Shown here piece by piece: positions 10,086 through 20,010 of a stretch of 64,000 nucleotides of DNA. The stretch comes from Zobellia russellii (GTDB lineage: Bacteria > Bacteroidota > Bacteroidia > Flavobacteriales > Flavobacteriaceae). The DNA lies in contig NZ_JACSOI010000008.1 in NCBI RefSeq assembly GCF_018728565.1, forward strand, positions 1 to 64,000, given 5' to 3'. The position numbers and the translations under genes are program-made. Below the pieces are notes generated by a model, which saw only the letters and a list, made by a program, of their open reading frames with translations, was not told where the DNA came from and did no database searches. Every line of letters begins with the position of its first letter. Position 1 is the first letter of the stretch.

Positions 10086-11510
10086 ATGCGCTTTTTACTA
10101 TCTGTTACTTGTGCGGTTTTTTTTCTTTGTACAGAAATTCAAGCCCAAAACTCAGCTGATTGTCGGACGGCCATTCCCGTATGTGCCGATGCTCCCATTA
10201 TGGGATATGCAGACGGTACGGGCGTGATAGATGATTTTGATCCGGAAGTAATTACGGAAACAGGTTGTCTTGAGAAGGGTAGCGTTAGTAATGCTAATAT
10301 TGAGAACAATACATCTTGGTTTGTTTTTAGGGCGGGCACCGAAGGCCAAGTTGGGTTTGATTTGGAAGCATTGCCCGTGAGTGGTTCTGGTACGCCAACG
10401 GCGGAATGGGATTTTGCCGTTTACGGTCCTGATGTAGATTGCACGGCTATAGGTACCGGAGCAGTGCAGCCCATACGGTGCAATTACGAAGTGAACAATA
10501 CTAGGTTTACTGGCTTAGGGGTGAATCCTGAAAATGGTCAAGCGGGATCACCTTCCGTTACTCAGAACCTCAATACCTATGATGAGTATTTAGATGTATT
10601 GCCAGGAGAGGTGTATTACATTTTAATCAATAATTTTAATACGAATTTTGATGACGAGCGCGAGCCATTTATGCTCACCTTTACAGGAAGTTCCGTAGCG
10701 GCCGATCAGAATACGGCCTTGGACTGTACCCTCAGAGATGAATTTTTAGGCTTGGATATAGCAGCTTGCGAAGGCGACCCGGATATTACATTGAGTGCTT
10801 TGAATTCACCGGCGGGACCGGATATTTCCAATATAGCATGGTCTGTTGATTATGATGATGATGGTACCATAGATGCGCCGTTAGGGTCGGGTCCATCTGC
10901 CACCCAAATCTCTGTTTCCAGTCCGGATACGGGAAGGTATTTTGTGGATATAACTACGGATGCCGGTGGACATATTTTAGACGATATTCTTATCACCTAT
11001 TATGGAATACCCGTTCTTGATCGTGTTGAGACCCTAAACTCCAACTTGTCCTTAGACCCGAATTTGAACAACATTGAAATTTTTGTTGATGGCGATGGTG
11101 ATTATGAATACGCTATTAACGAAGGAGAATTTCAGGATGAAGCCGTTTTTAACGATGTTCCTCCCGGTATAAATACTTTGGTAATCAATGATAAAAATGG
11201 GTGCGGAACAACAGAACCTATTGAATTTTTGGTGGTAGGCTATCCTAAATTTTTCACCCCTAATAATGATGGGGCCAATGATACGTGGAATATTAAAGGA
11301 ATAGAGACGTTAACTGATCCTATAGTCTTTGTTTTTGATCGTTATGGAAAATTGCTGGCACAACTAGGGGTAAATTCAAGTTGGGACGGAACTCTAAACG
11401 GTAACCCTTTGCCTTCCTCTACCTATTGGTTTAAATTGGAGTACGGGGAGCAAGAAAATAACGTTCAAGTAGCAAAAACTACAAAGGCACACTTTGCCCT
11501 AAAAAGATAA
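10086..11510 (+). CDS. Secreted protein with type IX secretion (type B) sorting domain, paralog of the preceding gene
   Basis: A 474-residue relative of the gene just upstream. It has a signal peptide (1-20, ending IQAQ), the same N-terminal Cys domain (CRTAIPVCADAP, then WDFAVYGPD, PIRCNY and YYILINNF), a shorter middle with one Ig-like repeat, and the T9SS type B sorting domain from YPKFFTPNNDG to HFALKR. It appears to be a shortened duplicate. It is expected at the cell surface or released. The 120 bp between the paralogs shows no hairpin terminator. Confidence 0.9.
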   Translation: MRFLLSVTCAVFFLCTEIQAQNSADCRTAIPVCADAPIMGYADGTGVIDDFDPEVITETGCLEKGSVSNANIENNTSWFVFRAGTEGQVGFDLEALPVSGSGTPTAEWDFAVYGPDVDCTAIGTGAVQPIRCNYEVNNTRFTGLGVNPENGQAGSPSVTQNLNTYDEYLDVLPGEVYYILINNFNTNFDDEREPFMLTFTGSSVAADQNTALDCTLRDEFLGLDIAACEGDPDITLSALNSPAGPDISNIAWSVDYDDDGTIDAPLGSGPSATQISVSSPDTGRYFVDITTDAGGHILDDILITYYGIPVLDRVETLNSNLSLDPNLNNIEIFVDGDGDYEYAINEGEFQDEAVFNDVPPGINTLVINDKNGCGTTEPIEFLVVGYPKFFTPNNDGANDTWNIKGIETLTDPIVFVFDRYGKLLAQLGVNSSWDGTLNGNPLPSSTYWFKLEYGEQENNVQVAKTTKAHFALKR

Positions 11511-11534
11511 AAGTCCGGCGGTTGCCAGACTTTT
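11509..11534. terminator. Bidirectional terminator between convergent genes
   Basis: Hairpin with arms AAAAGTC-C-GGC and GCC-A-GACTTTT, one mismatch and loop GGTT. It begins inside the stop codon of the T9SS gene and serves the convergent OmpP1/FadL-like gene as well. Confidence 0.65.
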
Positions 11535-11558
11535 AAGAACATATATAGTTTTATTCTT

Positions 11559-13076
11559 CTAGAAATTTAAAGTGTAGCCAATAGTAACATTGGTATTAAC
11601 TCTATTTAAAAGAGCAGGAGTATTTATCCCAGTATCAAAGAAGTATTGGAGTACGTCTTGCTCGGTACGGTTTACCGCTAAATCCAATCGGCTTCTACCA
11701 AAATTATATCCAAGTCCACCGGAAACCCCATTTAGGTCTCCAATAATATTTCCACTTTCATAAGGGCTCTGCTCATAACGGTATCCAGCTCTTAAGCTAA
11801 CTCGTTGTATACGATATTCGCCTCCAATCCGGATAGATGATACCGCCCCTAGGCTTTCGGAGATAAATTCATTTTCATCTGCAAAACCAGAATCGCTTGT
11901 AGGTCTTAACTCTGCGTTAGACATGTCTTGATAGCCGTAATCAACACTTAAAAGTCCGCTTTTGCCAAAAATAGCAGAAATACTTCCTGTTACTTTTCCG
12001 GGTGTTTTAATTTGATAATCGAAAATGTTAATGTAATTCAGGTCAAAAAAATTGAAATTATTTTCTTTATTAGGATAGTTAGAGTCTATTCCTTGCGAAA
12101 AATTATCGGTCAAACGGTACCAAGTTGGTGACTGGTAGCTAGCGCCCAATCTAATAACGTCATTTACTTTTGCAATTGCACCAAGGCTGAGCGAAAAGCC
12201 TGTACCTTCCGTAACCAACAAATTGTCAAAAGCTACGGTCCTTATTTCTTGGGTGTCGGTATCCGTAAGAGATTCGTCATATCTGTTCAAACGATCATAT
12301 TGAATAGTGTGAAAGTTGAGGGAAGCTCCAAAATAGAAATTCTCACCATACTGCGTGGCTGCATTAACCGTAAACTTGCTGTTATATCCTGATATCGTTT
12401 GTCTAAAATCTTGGTTAACACTCTGATAATTTGCGTTGGAAAAGTAGCTTGTATTATCGTCGTCATCAACGGTTGGCTCAATAATACCTGCTTGAAACCC
12501 TAAAAAGGCTTGCTGTCCAAAAAAACCAAGACCATTGGTTGCACCTATATCCAAGTAGGCTTCACCAATAGTTTCGTTCTGCTGTAATTTTAAGGGTTGA
12601 AGGCGTATGCCATCCGCATAGTCAAGAAAGTAATTGTCTATAGCTTCGTTACTACTGCCCAAAGTTGTAATTTGGTCGTCAAAATTTTGGACAACGTCAT
12701 AATTCACCGCAAGGGATAATTTCCTCCATTTGCTATCTGGATCGGTAGATTTAAATACAAATGCACCACCCACTTGGTTAATGTCAAAATTGTTGTTTCG
12801 GGTGCTGTTTAAAGTTCCGTTATAATCGGAATCCGTATTTCTGGAATAGTTAGTTCCGGATATAGAAAATAGTCCGTTGTTAAAAACTGCACTACCGGCA
12901 GGGTTAATGTTCAGGGCCGATAAATCTCCGCCTAGAGAACCAAAAGCTCCTCCCATAGCTTGAAAACGTGCCGAACCTTGAAGGTTTTCGGTACTGTAGC
13001 GCAAAACATCATTTATAGTCTGGGCACTTGCAATGGCACATGCAAATAGCCCTATGAATGTTATATATTTTCTCAT
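11559..13076 (-). CDS. OmpP1/FadL-family outer membrane protein
   Basis: A 505-residue beta-barrel protein. The signal peptide ends SAQ near residue 18. The mature N-terminus (NDVLRYSTENLQGSARFQAMGGAFGSLGGDLSALNINPAGSAVF) matches the plug/hatch start of FadL-like transporters of Bacteroidota, often annotated as hemin receptors. Alternating amphipathic strands follow, and the chain ends in the aromatic TIGYTLNF typical of outer-membrane barrels. Substrate unknown, probably hydrophobic compounds. I start at MRKYITF. It lies 40 bp after the Tyr/Gly- and Ser/Arg-rich lipoprotein gene, likely in one operon. Confidence 0.85.
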   Translation of the reverse strand: MRKYITFIGLFACAIASAQTINDVLRYSTENLQGSARFQAMGGAFGSLGGDLSALNINPAGSAVFNNGLFSISGTNYSRNTDSDYNGTLNSTRNNNFDINQVGGAFVFKSTDPDSKWRKLSLAVNYDVVQNFDDQITTLGSSNEAIDNYFLDYADGIRLQPLKLQQNETIGEAYLDIGATNGLGFFGQQAFLGFQAGIIEPTVDDDDNTSYFSNANYQSVNQDFRQTISGYNSKFTVNAATQYGENFYFGASLNFHTIQYDRLNRYDESLTDTDTQEIRTVAFDNLLVTEGTGFSLSLGAIAKVNDVIRLGASYQSPTWYRLTDNFSQGIDSNYPNKENNFNFFDLNYINIFDYQIKTPGKVTGSISAIFGKSGLLSVDYGYQDMSNAELRPTSDSGFADENEFISESLGAVSSIRIGGEYRIQRVSLRAGYRYEQSPYESGNIIGDLNGVSGGLGYNFGRSRLDLAVNRTEQDVLQYFFDTGINTPALLNRVNTNVTIGYTLNF

Positions 13077-13116
13077 TCCTAGCAATTTTAAAGTAAGTTA
13101 CTTCTTGATTTTGGAC

Positions 13117-14364
13117 TTAGTTTCTTCTACTTGATGATGACCTTGATCCAGAAGATCTAGAGCTTGATCCAGATGAAGATCTGCTTGAACTTCCTGAGCT
13201 TCTGTAAGAGCCCGAGCTACTTGAAGAGCGGCCAGAACTTCTATAGGTGCTTCCGCTGGAACTGCTTCTGCTTGTTCCCGAAGATCTGTAGGAGCTGCTT
13301 CTAGGAGAAGTGCTTCTATATGTACTGTTACCGCTAGTTCTAGTTCCTGAACTTCTGTATGTAGAGGTTCTTCGCGGTGTAGTTGCGCTGCTTCTAGAAG
13401 TGCTGGTTCTTGATGAACTGTTGTATTTGGGAGTAGCTCTTGTGCTTCTGCTTGTTCTATAAGAGTTATTCCTGTCAACGCCTACAGTTCTTCTAGATGC
13501 GGACGAGCGGTTGCTGCTGTAGCTTCTTGAAGTTCCAGAAGCGGAACTTCTGTTGGTACTGGTCCTTCTTGAGTTAGTAGCAGAGTATCTTGGTGTTGAC
13601 CTACTGCTGCGATTTACGTTGGAACTACGTGAAACATATCTTGAGTTGCCTCCAACAATAGCATTGGTGTTATGTTGGTAACCCCTTCTGCTGCGATTGT
13701 AGGCGTAGTTTCGGTTTCGGTAGGAGTAGTTGTTGAAACCATTGTAATAGCCATATGGAGGGCACCAAGTTCCGTAACCGCCCCAGCCATAATATCCGCC
13801 ATAGAAACCACCGTATCCGTAGCCTCCCCATCCCCAAGGGCTGTATCTGTATCTCCAAGGATTATAGAAACCACCATATCCGTAACCTCCCCAACCATAG
13901 CCGTTATATAGCCAAGGTGAAGCCCAGCCAAAACCGCCAAAATTGTTCCATCCGTTATCGTAAATATTGATGTTTACACCAGTTGCATTATCACCCCATC
14001 CTGCATATCCGGCGTAATCATTGTTGTTATTATAATAATCTGTAAGTTGCCCGTCTGAAATGCTGTCTTGGGCAGTGTCACTGGAGTATGAATCTATATC
14101 CGTAAATATTTCACCTTCCAGCATTTGGTCATATTGACCCGCTTGTTGTCCAAAATAATCGGAATAGGGTTCTCCGTTATCCAGCTTTTTTGTCTGCTGA
14201 GGTCTAGTCTGGCGCTCTACGCTAACTTGGTTGTCGCTAGAATAAATTCCATCATTATCATAATATGAGGCAGACTGGTACGAGCCGCAAGACGCTGCAA
14301 CAATGCCGGTTAAGGTACAAAGTGCAACAAGCCGAATTTTACTGCTGGGTGGTAAATGTATCAT
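13117..14364 (-). CDS. Low-complexity Tyr/Gly/Trp- and Ser/Arg-rich lipoprotein
   Basis: A 415-residue protein whose signal peptide ends in a lipobox (IVAASC, Cys26). Residues 27-115 are acidic and Asn/Asp/Tyr-rich. Residues about 117-215 are packed with Gly, Tyr and Trp (GWGGYGYGGFY repeats). Residues about 215-415 are almost only Ser, Arg, Thr and Tyr. No enzyme motif is visible. Proteins like this are common in flavobacteria and sometimes misnamed vitellogenin-like. It precedes the FadL-like outer-membrane gene, so a cell-surface structural role is inference. Other open frames over the repeats are by-products of the biased codons. Confidence 0.8.
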   Translation of the reverse strand: MIHLPPSSKIRLVALCTLTGIVAASCGSYQSASYYDNDGIYSSDNQVSVERQTRPQQTKKLDNGEPYSDYFGQQAGQYDQMLEGEIFTDIDSYSSDTAQDSISDGQLTDYYNNNNDYAGYAGWGDNATGVNINIYDNGWNNFGGFGWASPWLYNGYGWGGYGYGGFYNPWRYRYSPWGWGGYGYGGFYGGYYGWGGYGTWCPPYGYYNGFNNYSYRNRNYAYNRSRRGYQHNTNAIVGGNSRYVSRSSNVNRSSRSTPRYSATNSRRTSTNRSSASGTSRSYSSNRSSASRRTVGVDRNNSYRTSRSTRATPKYNSSSRTSTSRSSATTPRRTSTYRSSGTRTSGNSTYRSTSPRSSSYRSSGTSRSSSSGSTYRSSGRSSSSSGSYRSSGSSSRSSSGSSSRSSGSRSSSSRRN

Positions 14365-14431
14365 GGGTGCAATTTTTATTGTTGAACATAGTAAAAATAA
14401 GTAGTTTTACCCAATTATTTTGCTAACATAA

Positions 14432-14446
14432 GCACAAGTTTTGTGC
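14432..14446. promoter_or_regulatory. Short palindrome upstream of proS
   Basis: GCACAA-GTT-TTGTGC forms perfect 6-bp arms 13 bp before the proS start, between divergent genes. It could be an operator; no regulator is identified and chance is possible. Confidence 0.25.
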
Positions 14447-14459
14447 CAAACTAAATATA

Positions 14460-15938
14460 ATGGGTAAGAATTTGACAAAGCGCAGCGAGGACTATTCCAA
14501 ATGGTATAATGAACTCGTGGTAAAAGCCGATTTAGCCGAAAATTCAGCTGTAAGAGGTTGTATGGTAATCAAACCGTACGGTTTTGCTATCTGGGAGAAA
14601 ATGCAAGCAGAGCTGGATAAGAGGTTTAAGGAAACGGGTCATGAAAATGCGTATTTCCCACTTTTTGTACCTAAAAGTTTGTTTGAGGCCGAAGAAAAAA
14701 ATGCAGAAGGTTTTGCCAAGGAATGTGCTGTAGTTACTCATTATAGGCTCCAAAATGACCCTGACGCACCTGGAAAATTAAGAGTTGACCCTAATGCAAA
14801 ATTAGAAGAAGAGTTAGTGGTGCGCCCCACTAGTGAGGCTATTATATGGAATACCTATAAAGGATGGATCCAATCATATAGAGATTTACCTTTGTTGATC
14901 AACCAATGGGCCAATGTAGTTCGTTGGGAAATGCGTACACGCCTATTTCTTAGAACCGCGGAGTTTCTTTGGCAAGAGGGGCATACGGCCCATGCTACTG
15001 AAGCGGAAGCTATACAAGAGGCGGAAACAATGAACGGAGTGTATGCGGCATTTGCTGAAGAACACATGGCAATGCCCGTTATACAGGGACTAAAGACAGA
15101 AAGTGAGCGTTTTGCCGGTGCGGTAGAAACGTATTGTATTGAAGCGCTTATGCAAGATGGTAAGGCTTTACAGGCAGGAACATCACACTTTTTAGGTCAG
15201 AACTTTGCTAAAGCTTTTGACGTGAAGTTTGCTACAAAAGAAGGTAAGCAAGAATACGTTTGGGCTACTTCATGGGGGGTGTCTACACGCCTTATGGGAG
15301 CTTTGATTATGACCCATAGTGATGATAATGGATTAGTTTTACCACCAAAATTAGCGCCAATACAAGTGGTAATCGTGCCAATTTATAAAGGAACCGATCA
15401 GTTGGATGCTATCTCAGATAGGGTTGCACCTTTGGTAAAAGAATTAAGGGCCAAAGGTATTTCTGTTAAGTTTGATAATAGAGATACCCATAAACCGGGT
15501 TTCAAGTTTAACGAATATGAGTTAAAGGGTGTTCCCGTTCGTTTGGCAATTGGTCAGAGAGATTTAGAAAATGGTACGTATGAAGTTGCTCGAAGGGATA
15601 CTTTGGAAAAAGATACCGTGCCAGCGGAAGATGTAGTTGCTAAAATTGAATTTCTTTTGGACGATATTCAAAAAAATATTTATCAAAAAGCGCATTCATT
15701 TAGAGAAGAGCATATTACCGAAGTTGCTACGTACGAGGAATTTAAGAAAGTTTTGGAAGAAAAAGGAGGGTTTATATCTGCCCATTGGGACGGAACTAAT
15801 GAAACCGAAGAAAAAATAAAGGAAGAGACCAAAGCAACTATTAGATGTATCCCGTTAGATGCCGAAAACACTGATGGTAAGTGCATGGTAACAGGAGAAC
15901 CTTCCGCAAAAAGAGTACTTTTTGCAAAAGCTTATTAA
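14460..15938 (+). CDS. proS: Prolyl-tRNA synthetase, short (ProS type 3) form
   Basis: Charges tRNA-Pro with proline. The 492 residues match the archaeal/eukaryote-like ProRS without the bacterial editing insertion. Class II motifs are visible: [10 protein letters not shown], the motif 2 region [29 protein letters not shown], and the proline-site region [17 protein letters not shown] with motif 3 in [22 protein letters not shown]. The C-terminal extension has Cys residues in TIRCIPL and [10 protein letters not shown], suggesting a zinc site. Length fits the family. Confidence 0.96.
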   Translation: MGKNLTKRSEDYSKWYNELVVKADLAENSAVRGCMVIKPYGFAIWEKMQAELDKRFKETGHENAYFPLFVPKSLFEAEEKNAEGFAKECAVVTHYRLQNDPDAPGKLRVDPNAKLEEELVVRPTSEAIIWNTYKGWIQSYRDLPLLINQWANVVRWEMRTRLFLRTAEFLWQEGHTAHATEAEAIQEAETMNGVYAAFAEEHMAMPVIQGLKTESERFAGAVETYCIEALMQDGKALQAGTSHFLGQNFAKAFDVKFATKEGKQEYVWATSWGVSTRLMGALIMTHSDDNGLVLPPKLAPIQVVIVPIYKGTDQLDAISDRVAPLVKELRAKGISVKFDNRDTHKPGFKFNEYELKGVPVRLAIGQRDLENGTYEVARRDTLEKDTVPAEDVVAKIEFLLDDIQKNIYQKAHSFREEHITEVATYEEFKKVLEEKGGFISAHWDGTNETEEKIKEETKATIRCIPLDAENTDGKCMVTGEPSAKRVLFAKAY

Positions 15939-15955
15939 AAAAATTAAGTTAACTA

Positions 15956-15985
15956 TTGCGTTAGTAAAAAATAATTGTATTTTTG
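15956..15985 (+). promoter_or_regulatory. Promoter of tRNA-Glu (and rpsT)
   Basis: TTG (15956-15958), 19 bp, then TATTTTTG (15978-15985) match the Bacteroidota -33/-7 consensus TTG-N19-TAnnTTTG. The tRNA starts 22 bp downstream. Confidence 0.8.
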
Positions 15986-16007
15986 CATCCGCAATTGCGC
16001 AAAGTAT

Positions 16008-16079
16008 GGTCCGTTCGTCTAGGGGTTAGGACGCCAGGTTTTCATCCTGGTAACAGGGGTTCGATTCCCCTACGGACTA
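16008..16079 (+). tRNA. tRNA-Glu (anticodon TTC)
   Basis: The 72-nt cloverleaf is complete: acceptor arms GGTCCGT/ACGGACT, D stem GTCT/GGAC, anticodon stem CCAGG/CCTGG with loop TTTTCAT (anticodon TTC at 16041-16043), and T loop GGGGTTCGATTCCCC. The discriminator is A; CCA is not fully encoded. It is probably transcribed with rpsT. Confidence 0.97.
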
Positions 16080-16130
16080 CAAAAGGTTCTAGAAGGAATT
16101 TTTAAAAAAATTATAACAAGTTAGAAGAAG

Positions 16131-16382
16131 ATGGCAAATCACAAGTCAGCATTAAAAAGAATCAGAAGAAACGAAGCGGTACGTCTTCGTAACAGATATC
16201 AGCATAAAACTACGCGTAATGCTATCAAAAAGTTGCGTGGTGAAGAGAACAAGAAAGATGCTGAAGCTTTGTTGCCTAGCATTGTTAGTATGATCGATAA
16301 ATTGGCTAAGCGTAATATTATCCATAATAATAAAGCGGCTAACTTAAAAAGTAAATTGGCAAAGCACGTTGCTGCTTTATAA
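16131..16382 (+). CDS. rpsT: 30S ribosomal protein S20
   Basis: An 83-residue basic protein that binds 16S rRNA in the small subunit. [21 protein letters not shown] is the typical S20 start and [18 protein letters not shown] the typical end. It follows tRNA-Glu by 50 bp and ends at a strong terminator, so tRNA-Glu and rpsT probably form one unit. Confidence 0.97.
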   Translation: MANHKSALKRIRRNEAVRLRNRYQHKTTRNAIKKLRGEENKKDAEALLPSIVSMIDKLAKRNIIHNNKAANLKSKLAKHVAAL

Positions 16383-16400
16383 GATTTATATAATATATTA

Positions 16401-16436
16401 AAAAAGCCCTGATGCATTGCATCAGGGCTTTTTTTG
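16401..16436. terminator. Bidirectional terminator after rpsT
   Basis: Perfect 10-bp stem GCCCTGATGC/GCATCAGGGC with loop ATT, flanked by A's on the left and T's on the right. It serves rpsT and the convergent membrane-protein gene. Confidence 0.92.
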
Positions 16437-16454
16437 TGCTCTATTTGTTTGGTT

Positions 16455-17144
16455 TTAGCTGCGCAGTTTTCGTCTCATTCTTATGAAGCCTATAACAAAA
16501 CAGAGGTAGCTTACGATTATTAGCGTTAGATGAATTCTTTTTACTATCGGTGGAGTTGGTGTTTCTTGAATTGAATGAATGTATCTAATGACTTTTATTG
16601 GCAGGTAACCTGTGTAAAAAATAATTAAGCCGGTGCTTAACCAGAACAAAAGGTTTTCTTTGGTTGGAAAAATTTTATCTATTGCAAAGAATTTCTTTAA
16701 GTACAATGTACAGGTGTAAATGAGAACTATACCGCCAGCTAGATAGGAATATACTTGAGGGAGTCTACTAAAGTCATCAATAAAGGCATTTATTAAACAG
16801 ACGAACAAGAAGAAAATGGCCCCATATAGTATATTCTGTTTTTGTTTTGAATCGTCAATATAAAATCTAAAAATATAATAGAAGTAGAGATAAAATATCA
16901 GCATATAGATATTGTAAATCACCATGTTGTTGTTACGATAGGTGTTTGCAGAAATTAAGCTGAATTCTTCATAGTTGTTTATAAGGTAGCCAAGGAATTC
17001 ATTTAACAAGGTGTAAAAGAATATTATTGGCAGGTATTTAAGTTTTGAATCAAAATACTTTGGGTACCTAAATAAAGCCAATCCCAATGTAATTACATAC
17101 ATTGGGATTAGCGAATTTTTCAAAAAGTAATCTAGATCTATCAA
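16455..17144 (-). CDS. Multi-pass membrane protein of unknown function
   Basis: A 229-residue integral membrane protein with about seven hydrophobic segments and very few charged residues between them, ending in a short basic tail (RMRRKLRS). The topology resembles the 7TM regions that precede sensor kinases, but no cytoplasmic catalytic domain follows. I do not recognise the family. The gene is 30 bp downstream of a lipoprotein gene on the same strand and probably in its operon. Confidence 0.75.
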   Translation of the reverse strand: MIDLDYFLKNSLIPMYVITLGLALFRYPKYFDSKLKYLPIIFFYTLLNEFLGYLINNYEEFSLISANTYRNNNMVIYNIYMLIFYLYFYYIFRFYIDDSKQKQNILYGAIFFLFVCLINAFIDDFSRLPQVYSYLAGGIVLIYTCTLYLKKFFAIDKIFPTKENLLFWLSTGLIIFYTGYLPIKVIRYIHSIQETPTPPIVKRIHLTLIIVSYLCFVIGFIRMRRKLRS

Positions 17145-17174
17145 AAGATAAATATTAATTTAAGATTCTGATTA

Positions 17175-17921
17175 TTAATCGCTTGAGTGCCCTTCGTTCT
17201 TTGTAGTGCTTTTAGGGGCAAAGTATGGCTTGGGAGCAGAGAACAGGTTAGGTAAAAATGAAGCTTCATTTTTGCTGTTCGGAGTCATTTGGTCTCCTTT
17301 GCCGTGCATGTCATTGAAGTTGTCCTTTAGGAGAACAATTCTTTCTCTTCCTTTTTTAGAATCGTCAATATAAAATATATGGTTGCCACCATCTCTTTTT
17401 ACTGTAGGAGACATCATAACCGTATTTTGTCTTGGATGCTTTACCGGTTTGCCATCTTCAAATTTCTTTTCGTTGGCATAATTGGCAAAGTAAAAGCGTA
17501 AGGTGGTTAATTTTTCTCCAGAGAGTTCGGCTTCCTTTTCAATATAGGCCATGTATTTTTTAAGGTCTTCATATTCATAGGAGACATAGCGCGCTACTTT
17601 AAATTTTCCCGGGTTAGCGATATCATCATTGCCACTTTCGGTACTTTGTGATTTTTTGTCGTACTGCTGTTTAGGATCTTTGTTATTGCGGTCTATGGCA
17701 TCTTCATAATCTTGAATAAGGTCTACGCGTCTATCTTTGTAGTTGACGTATAGTTTGTGGGCCTTTTCAGGCATGATAATACCGTTGCTGTAAGCAGTGT
17801 CCACAGCAGTTTCACCGGGGCATTCCGGACAAGGTTTGCTATTTTTTTCAACACAACCGGTAACCATTAAAAAAAGAAATAATGTTGCGCAAGCCAGCGC
17901 TGGTTTTAACGAATTTTTCAT
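17175..17921 (-). CDS. Lipoprotein of unknown function
   Basis: A 248-residue exported protein. The hydrophobic segment at 8-21 is followed by lipobox MVTGC (Cys23) and a short Cys/Pro-rich stretch CPECPG. The rest is hydrophilic, rich in Lys, Asp and Asn, with no enzyme motif I recognise. It precedes the multi-pass membrane-protein gene; the two may act together. The 275 bp upstream holds an ATATCCG/CGGATAT inverted repeat (17994-18013) and the rho terminator, but no clear promoter. Confidence 0.8.
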   Translation of the reverse strand: MKNSLKPALACATLFLFLMVTGCVEKNSKPCPECPGETAVDTAYSNGIIMPEKAHKLYVNYKDRRVDLIQDYEDAIDRNNKDPKQQYDKKSQSTESGNDDIANPGKFKVARYVSYEYEDLKKYMAYIEKEAELSGEKLTTLRFYFANYANEKKFEDGKPVKHPRQNTVMMSPTVKRDGGNHIFYIDDSKKGRERIVLLKDNFNDMHGKGDQMTPNSKNEASFLPNLFSAPKPYFAPKSTTKNEGHSSD

Positions 17922-18119
17922 GACATAAGTTTTTAAAGTTCTACTTGTTATACATGCAAAATTCGGGGGAAGAAAAATTTTTGCTCCATAAAGATATCCG
18001 AAAAAACGGATATTTCGGGTTTAGGCTACAGAATTCCGTAATTTTTAGGTGATTATATAGATGGAAAAATGTAGGGTTTTGGTTCTTCTTTGAAGATAGG
18101 TGTTAAGAATTTTGTCCAT

Positions 18120-18163
18120 AAAAAAATCCTGAATTCCCATTTTTTAATTGGGAACCCAGGATT
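18120..18163 (-). terminator. Rho-independent terminator of rho
   Basis: A long imperfect hairpin (arms AATCCTG..TTCCCA and TGGGAA..AGGATT) is followed on the minus strand by seven T's, 35 bp after the rho stop codon. Confidence 0.85.
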
Positions 18164-18197
18164 CTATTGTTTGATATTTCAGTAAATGAATCTGTGT

Positions 18198-19817
18198 TTA
18201 TTGATTCATTGTAAGCAAAAATTCTTCGTTGTTTTTGGTCTGTTTAATACGTTGTTCAATAAATTCCATAGCTTCTACAGGATTCATATCTGCCAAGTAT
18301 TTTCTTAAGATCCACATGCGCTGTATTGTACTTTCGTCCAACAGCAAATCATCACGTCTGGTACTTGAAGAAGTAAGGTCTATCGCGGGGAAAATTCTTC
18401 TGTTAGAAATCTTACGGTCTAACTGAAGTTCCATGTTACCTGTTCCTTTGAATTCTTCAAAAATAACCTCGTCCATTTTTGAACCGGTCTCTGTTAGTGC
18501 GGTTGCTATGATAGAAAGTGATCCACCGCCTTCTATATTTCTTGCAGCACCAAAGAATCTTTTAGGCTTATGAAGTGCATTGGCATCTACACCACCACTC
18601 AATACCTTACCGGATGCCGGTTGTACCGTGTTATAGGCTCTGGCCAAACGGGTTATGGAATCTAAAAGGATAACAACATCATGGCCACATTCTACCAAAC
18701 GTTTTGCTTTTTCCAAAACAATATTGGCTACACGTACATGTTCCGTAGCTTCTTTATCAAAAGTAGAGGCTACAACTTCGCCACGTACGTTACGTTGCAT
18801 GTCCGTTACCTCTTCAGGACGTTCGTCAATAAGTAAAATTATTTGGTAAACCTCAGGGTGATTAGCAGCAATTGCATTGGCAACAGCTTTTAATAACATG
18901 GTTTTACCCGTTTTTGGTTGGGATACGATCATACCTCTTTGTCCTTTTCCTATAGGAGAGAACAAATCAATAATTCTAGTAGAGATATTACTTTGCCTGT
19001 CGGCCAAGTTAAATTTTTCTTGTGGGAAAAGAGGGGTCAAATGCTCAAAGGACACACGGTCTCTAACGATTTGAGGGTCTATCCCGTTTATTTTGTTCAC
19101 CTTGATCAGCGGAAAATACTTTTCGCCTTCCTTTGGAGGTCTTACGTTACCTAAAACGGTATCTCCTGTTTTAAGACCAAAAAGCCTAATCTGTGATTGT
19201 GATACGTAAATATCATCTGGAGACGAAAGGTAATTGTAATCAGAAGAGCGTAAGAAGCCATAACCATCTTGCATGATGTCCAAAACACCTTCACTTTCTA
19301 TGATACTGTCAAACTCAAATTCTGGTTCTTTGTATCGGTTTTTCAAGTCCTTATCAAAGTTACTCTTGTCATAAGTAGACTTTTGGTGACGTTGATTTTT
19401 ATTGTTGGAATTGTTGTTGCCGTTGGAAGTGTTCTGGTTTTTGTGTTGAGGGTTGTTCTTAGGTTCCCTTTTAACAGGTCTTGGGCGGGGTTTTTTTACT
19501 TCTGCTTGTGCTGGTGTAGATTCTTTGGTTTCCGGATTTTCCTTTGGAGCGGGAGCAGCGGTTTTAGTTTCGGGTTTCTTGGCTTCAGGAGCTATCCTAG
19601 GCTTACGCGCTCTTGGTTTTGGCTTAGGTTTAGGTTTTTCCTCAGTTTTTGGGGCGGTTACCTCTGCTACAACTTTGGGGTTGGCTGCTTGTACATCCAA
19701 GATTTGATAAACAAGGTCCAGCTTTTTTAAGGTTTTGAACTTTGGCACATTTAAGCCTTTGGCAATTTCCTGCAATTCAGGCAGTTTTTTTGCTTTTAAA
19801 TCTGAAATTTCAAACAT
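18198..19817 (-). CDS. rho: Transcription termination factor Rho
   Basis: An RNA-dependent ATPase that ends transcription. The 539-residue protein starts with the Rho N-domain ([22 protein letters not shown]). A Lys/Pro/Asn-rich disordered insertion of roughly 120 residues follows, as is common in Bacteroidota Rho. Then come the RNA-binding domain ([25 protein letters not shown]) and the ATPase core: Walker A QPKTGKT, Walker [11 protein letters not shown], and the Q/R-loop region around [13 protein letters not shown]. The C-terminus [19 protein letters not shown] is typical. Confidence 0.97.
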   Translation of the reverse strand: MFEISDLKAKKLPELQEIAKGLNVPKFKTLKKLDLVYQILDVQAANPKVVAEVTAPKTEEKPKPKPKPRARKPRIAPEAKKPETKTAAPAPKENPETKESTPAQAEVKKPRPRPVKREPKNNPQHKNQNTSNGNNNSNNKNQRHQKSTYDKSNFDKDLKNRYKEPEFEFDSIIESEGVLDIMQDGYGFLRSSDYNYLSSPDDIYVSQSQIRLFGLKTGDTVLGNVRPPKEGEKYFPLIKVNKINGIDPQIVRDRVSFEHLTPLFPQEKFNLADRQSNISTRIIDLFSPIGKGQRGMIVSQPKTGKTMLLKAVANAIAANHPEVYQIILLIDERPEEVTDMQRNVRGEVVASTFDKEATEHVRVANIVLEKAKRLVECGHDVVILLDSITRLARAYNTVQPASGKVLSGGVDANALHKPKRFFGAARNIEGGGSLSIIATALTETGSKMDEVIFEEFKGTGNMELQLDRKISNRRIFPAIDLTSSSTRRDDLLLDESTIQRMWILRKYLADMNPVEAMEFIEQRIKQTKNNEEFLLTMNQ

Positions 19818-20010
19818 TAAGTATGATATAAATTATACGTCTCTAGTATTGATAAGAAGTGAATTGTTATCCGAGTATTACGAGGGAAAGATTTCCCAAT
19901 AGGTAAGTGTAATAACTAATAATCTCACAATATTACGAATTATTTTGCTTGTGACACCGTTTTTTTTCAAAAAGACGTGTATTTTTGTGGAGCAAAATTG
20001 CGTTTAGAGA

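Noticed and set aside
9988-10227. 79-codon frame between the two T9SS paralogs
   Set aside because: It overlaps the signal peptide of the second paralog in another frame and has no family features.
13098-13478. 126-codon open frame rich in Ala, Glu and Leu on the minus strand
   Set aside because: It is another frame of the Ser/Arg-rich repeats of the 13117-14364 lipoprotein; the repetitive codons keep it open.
13614-13940. Further open frames over the Gly/Tyr/Trp block
   Set aside because: By-products of GGN and TAN codons in the real gene; no start context or protein-like composition.
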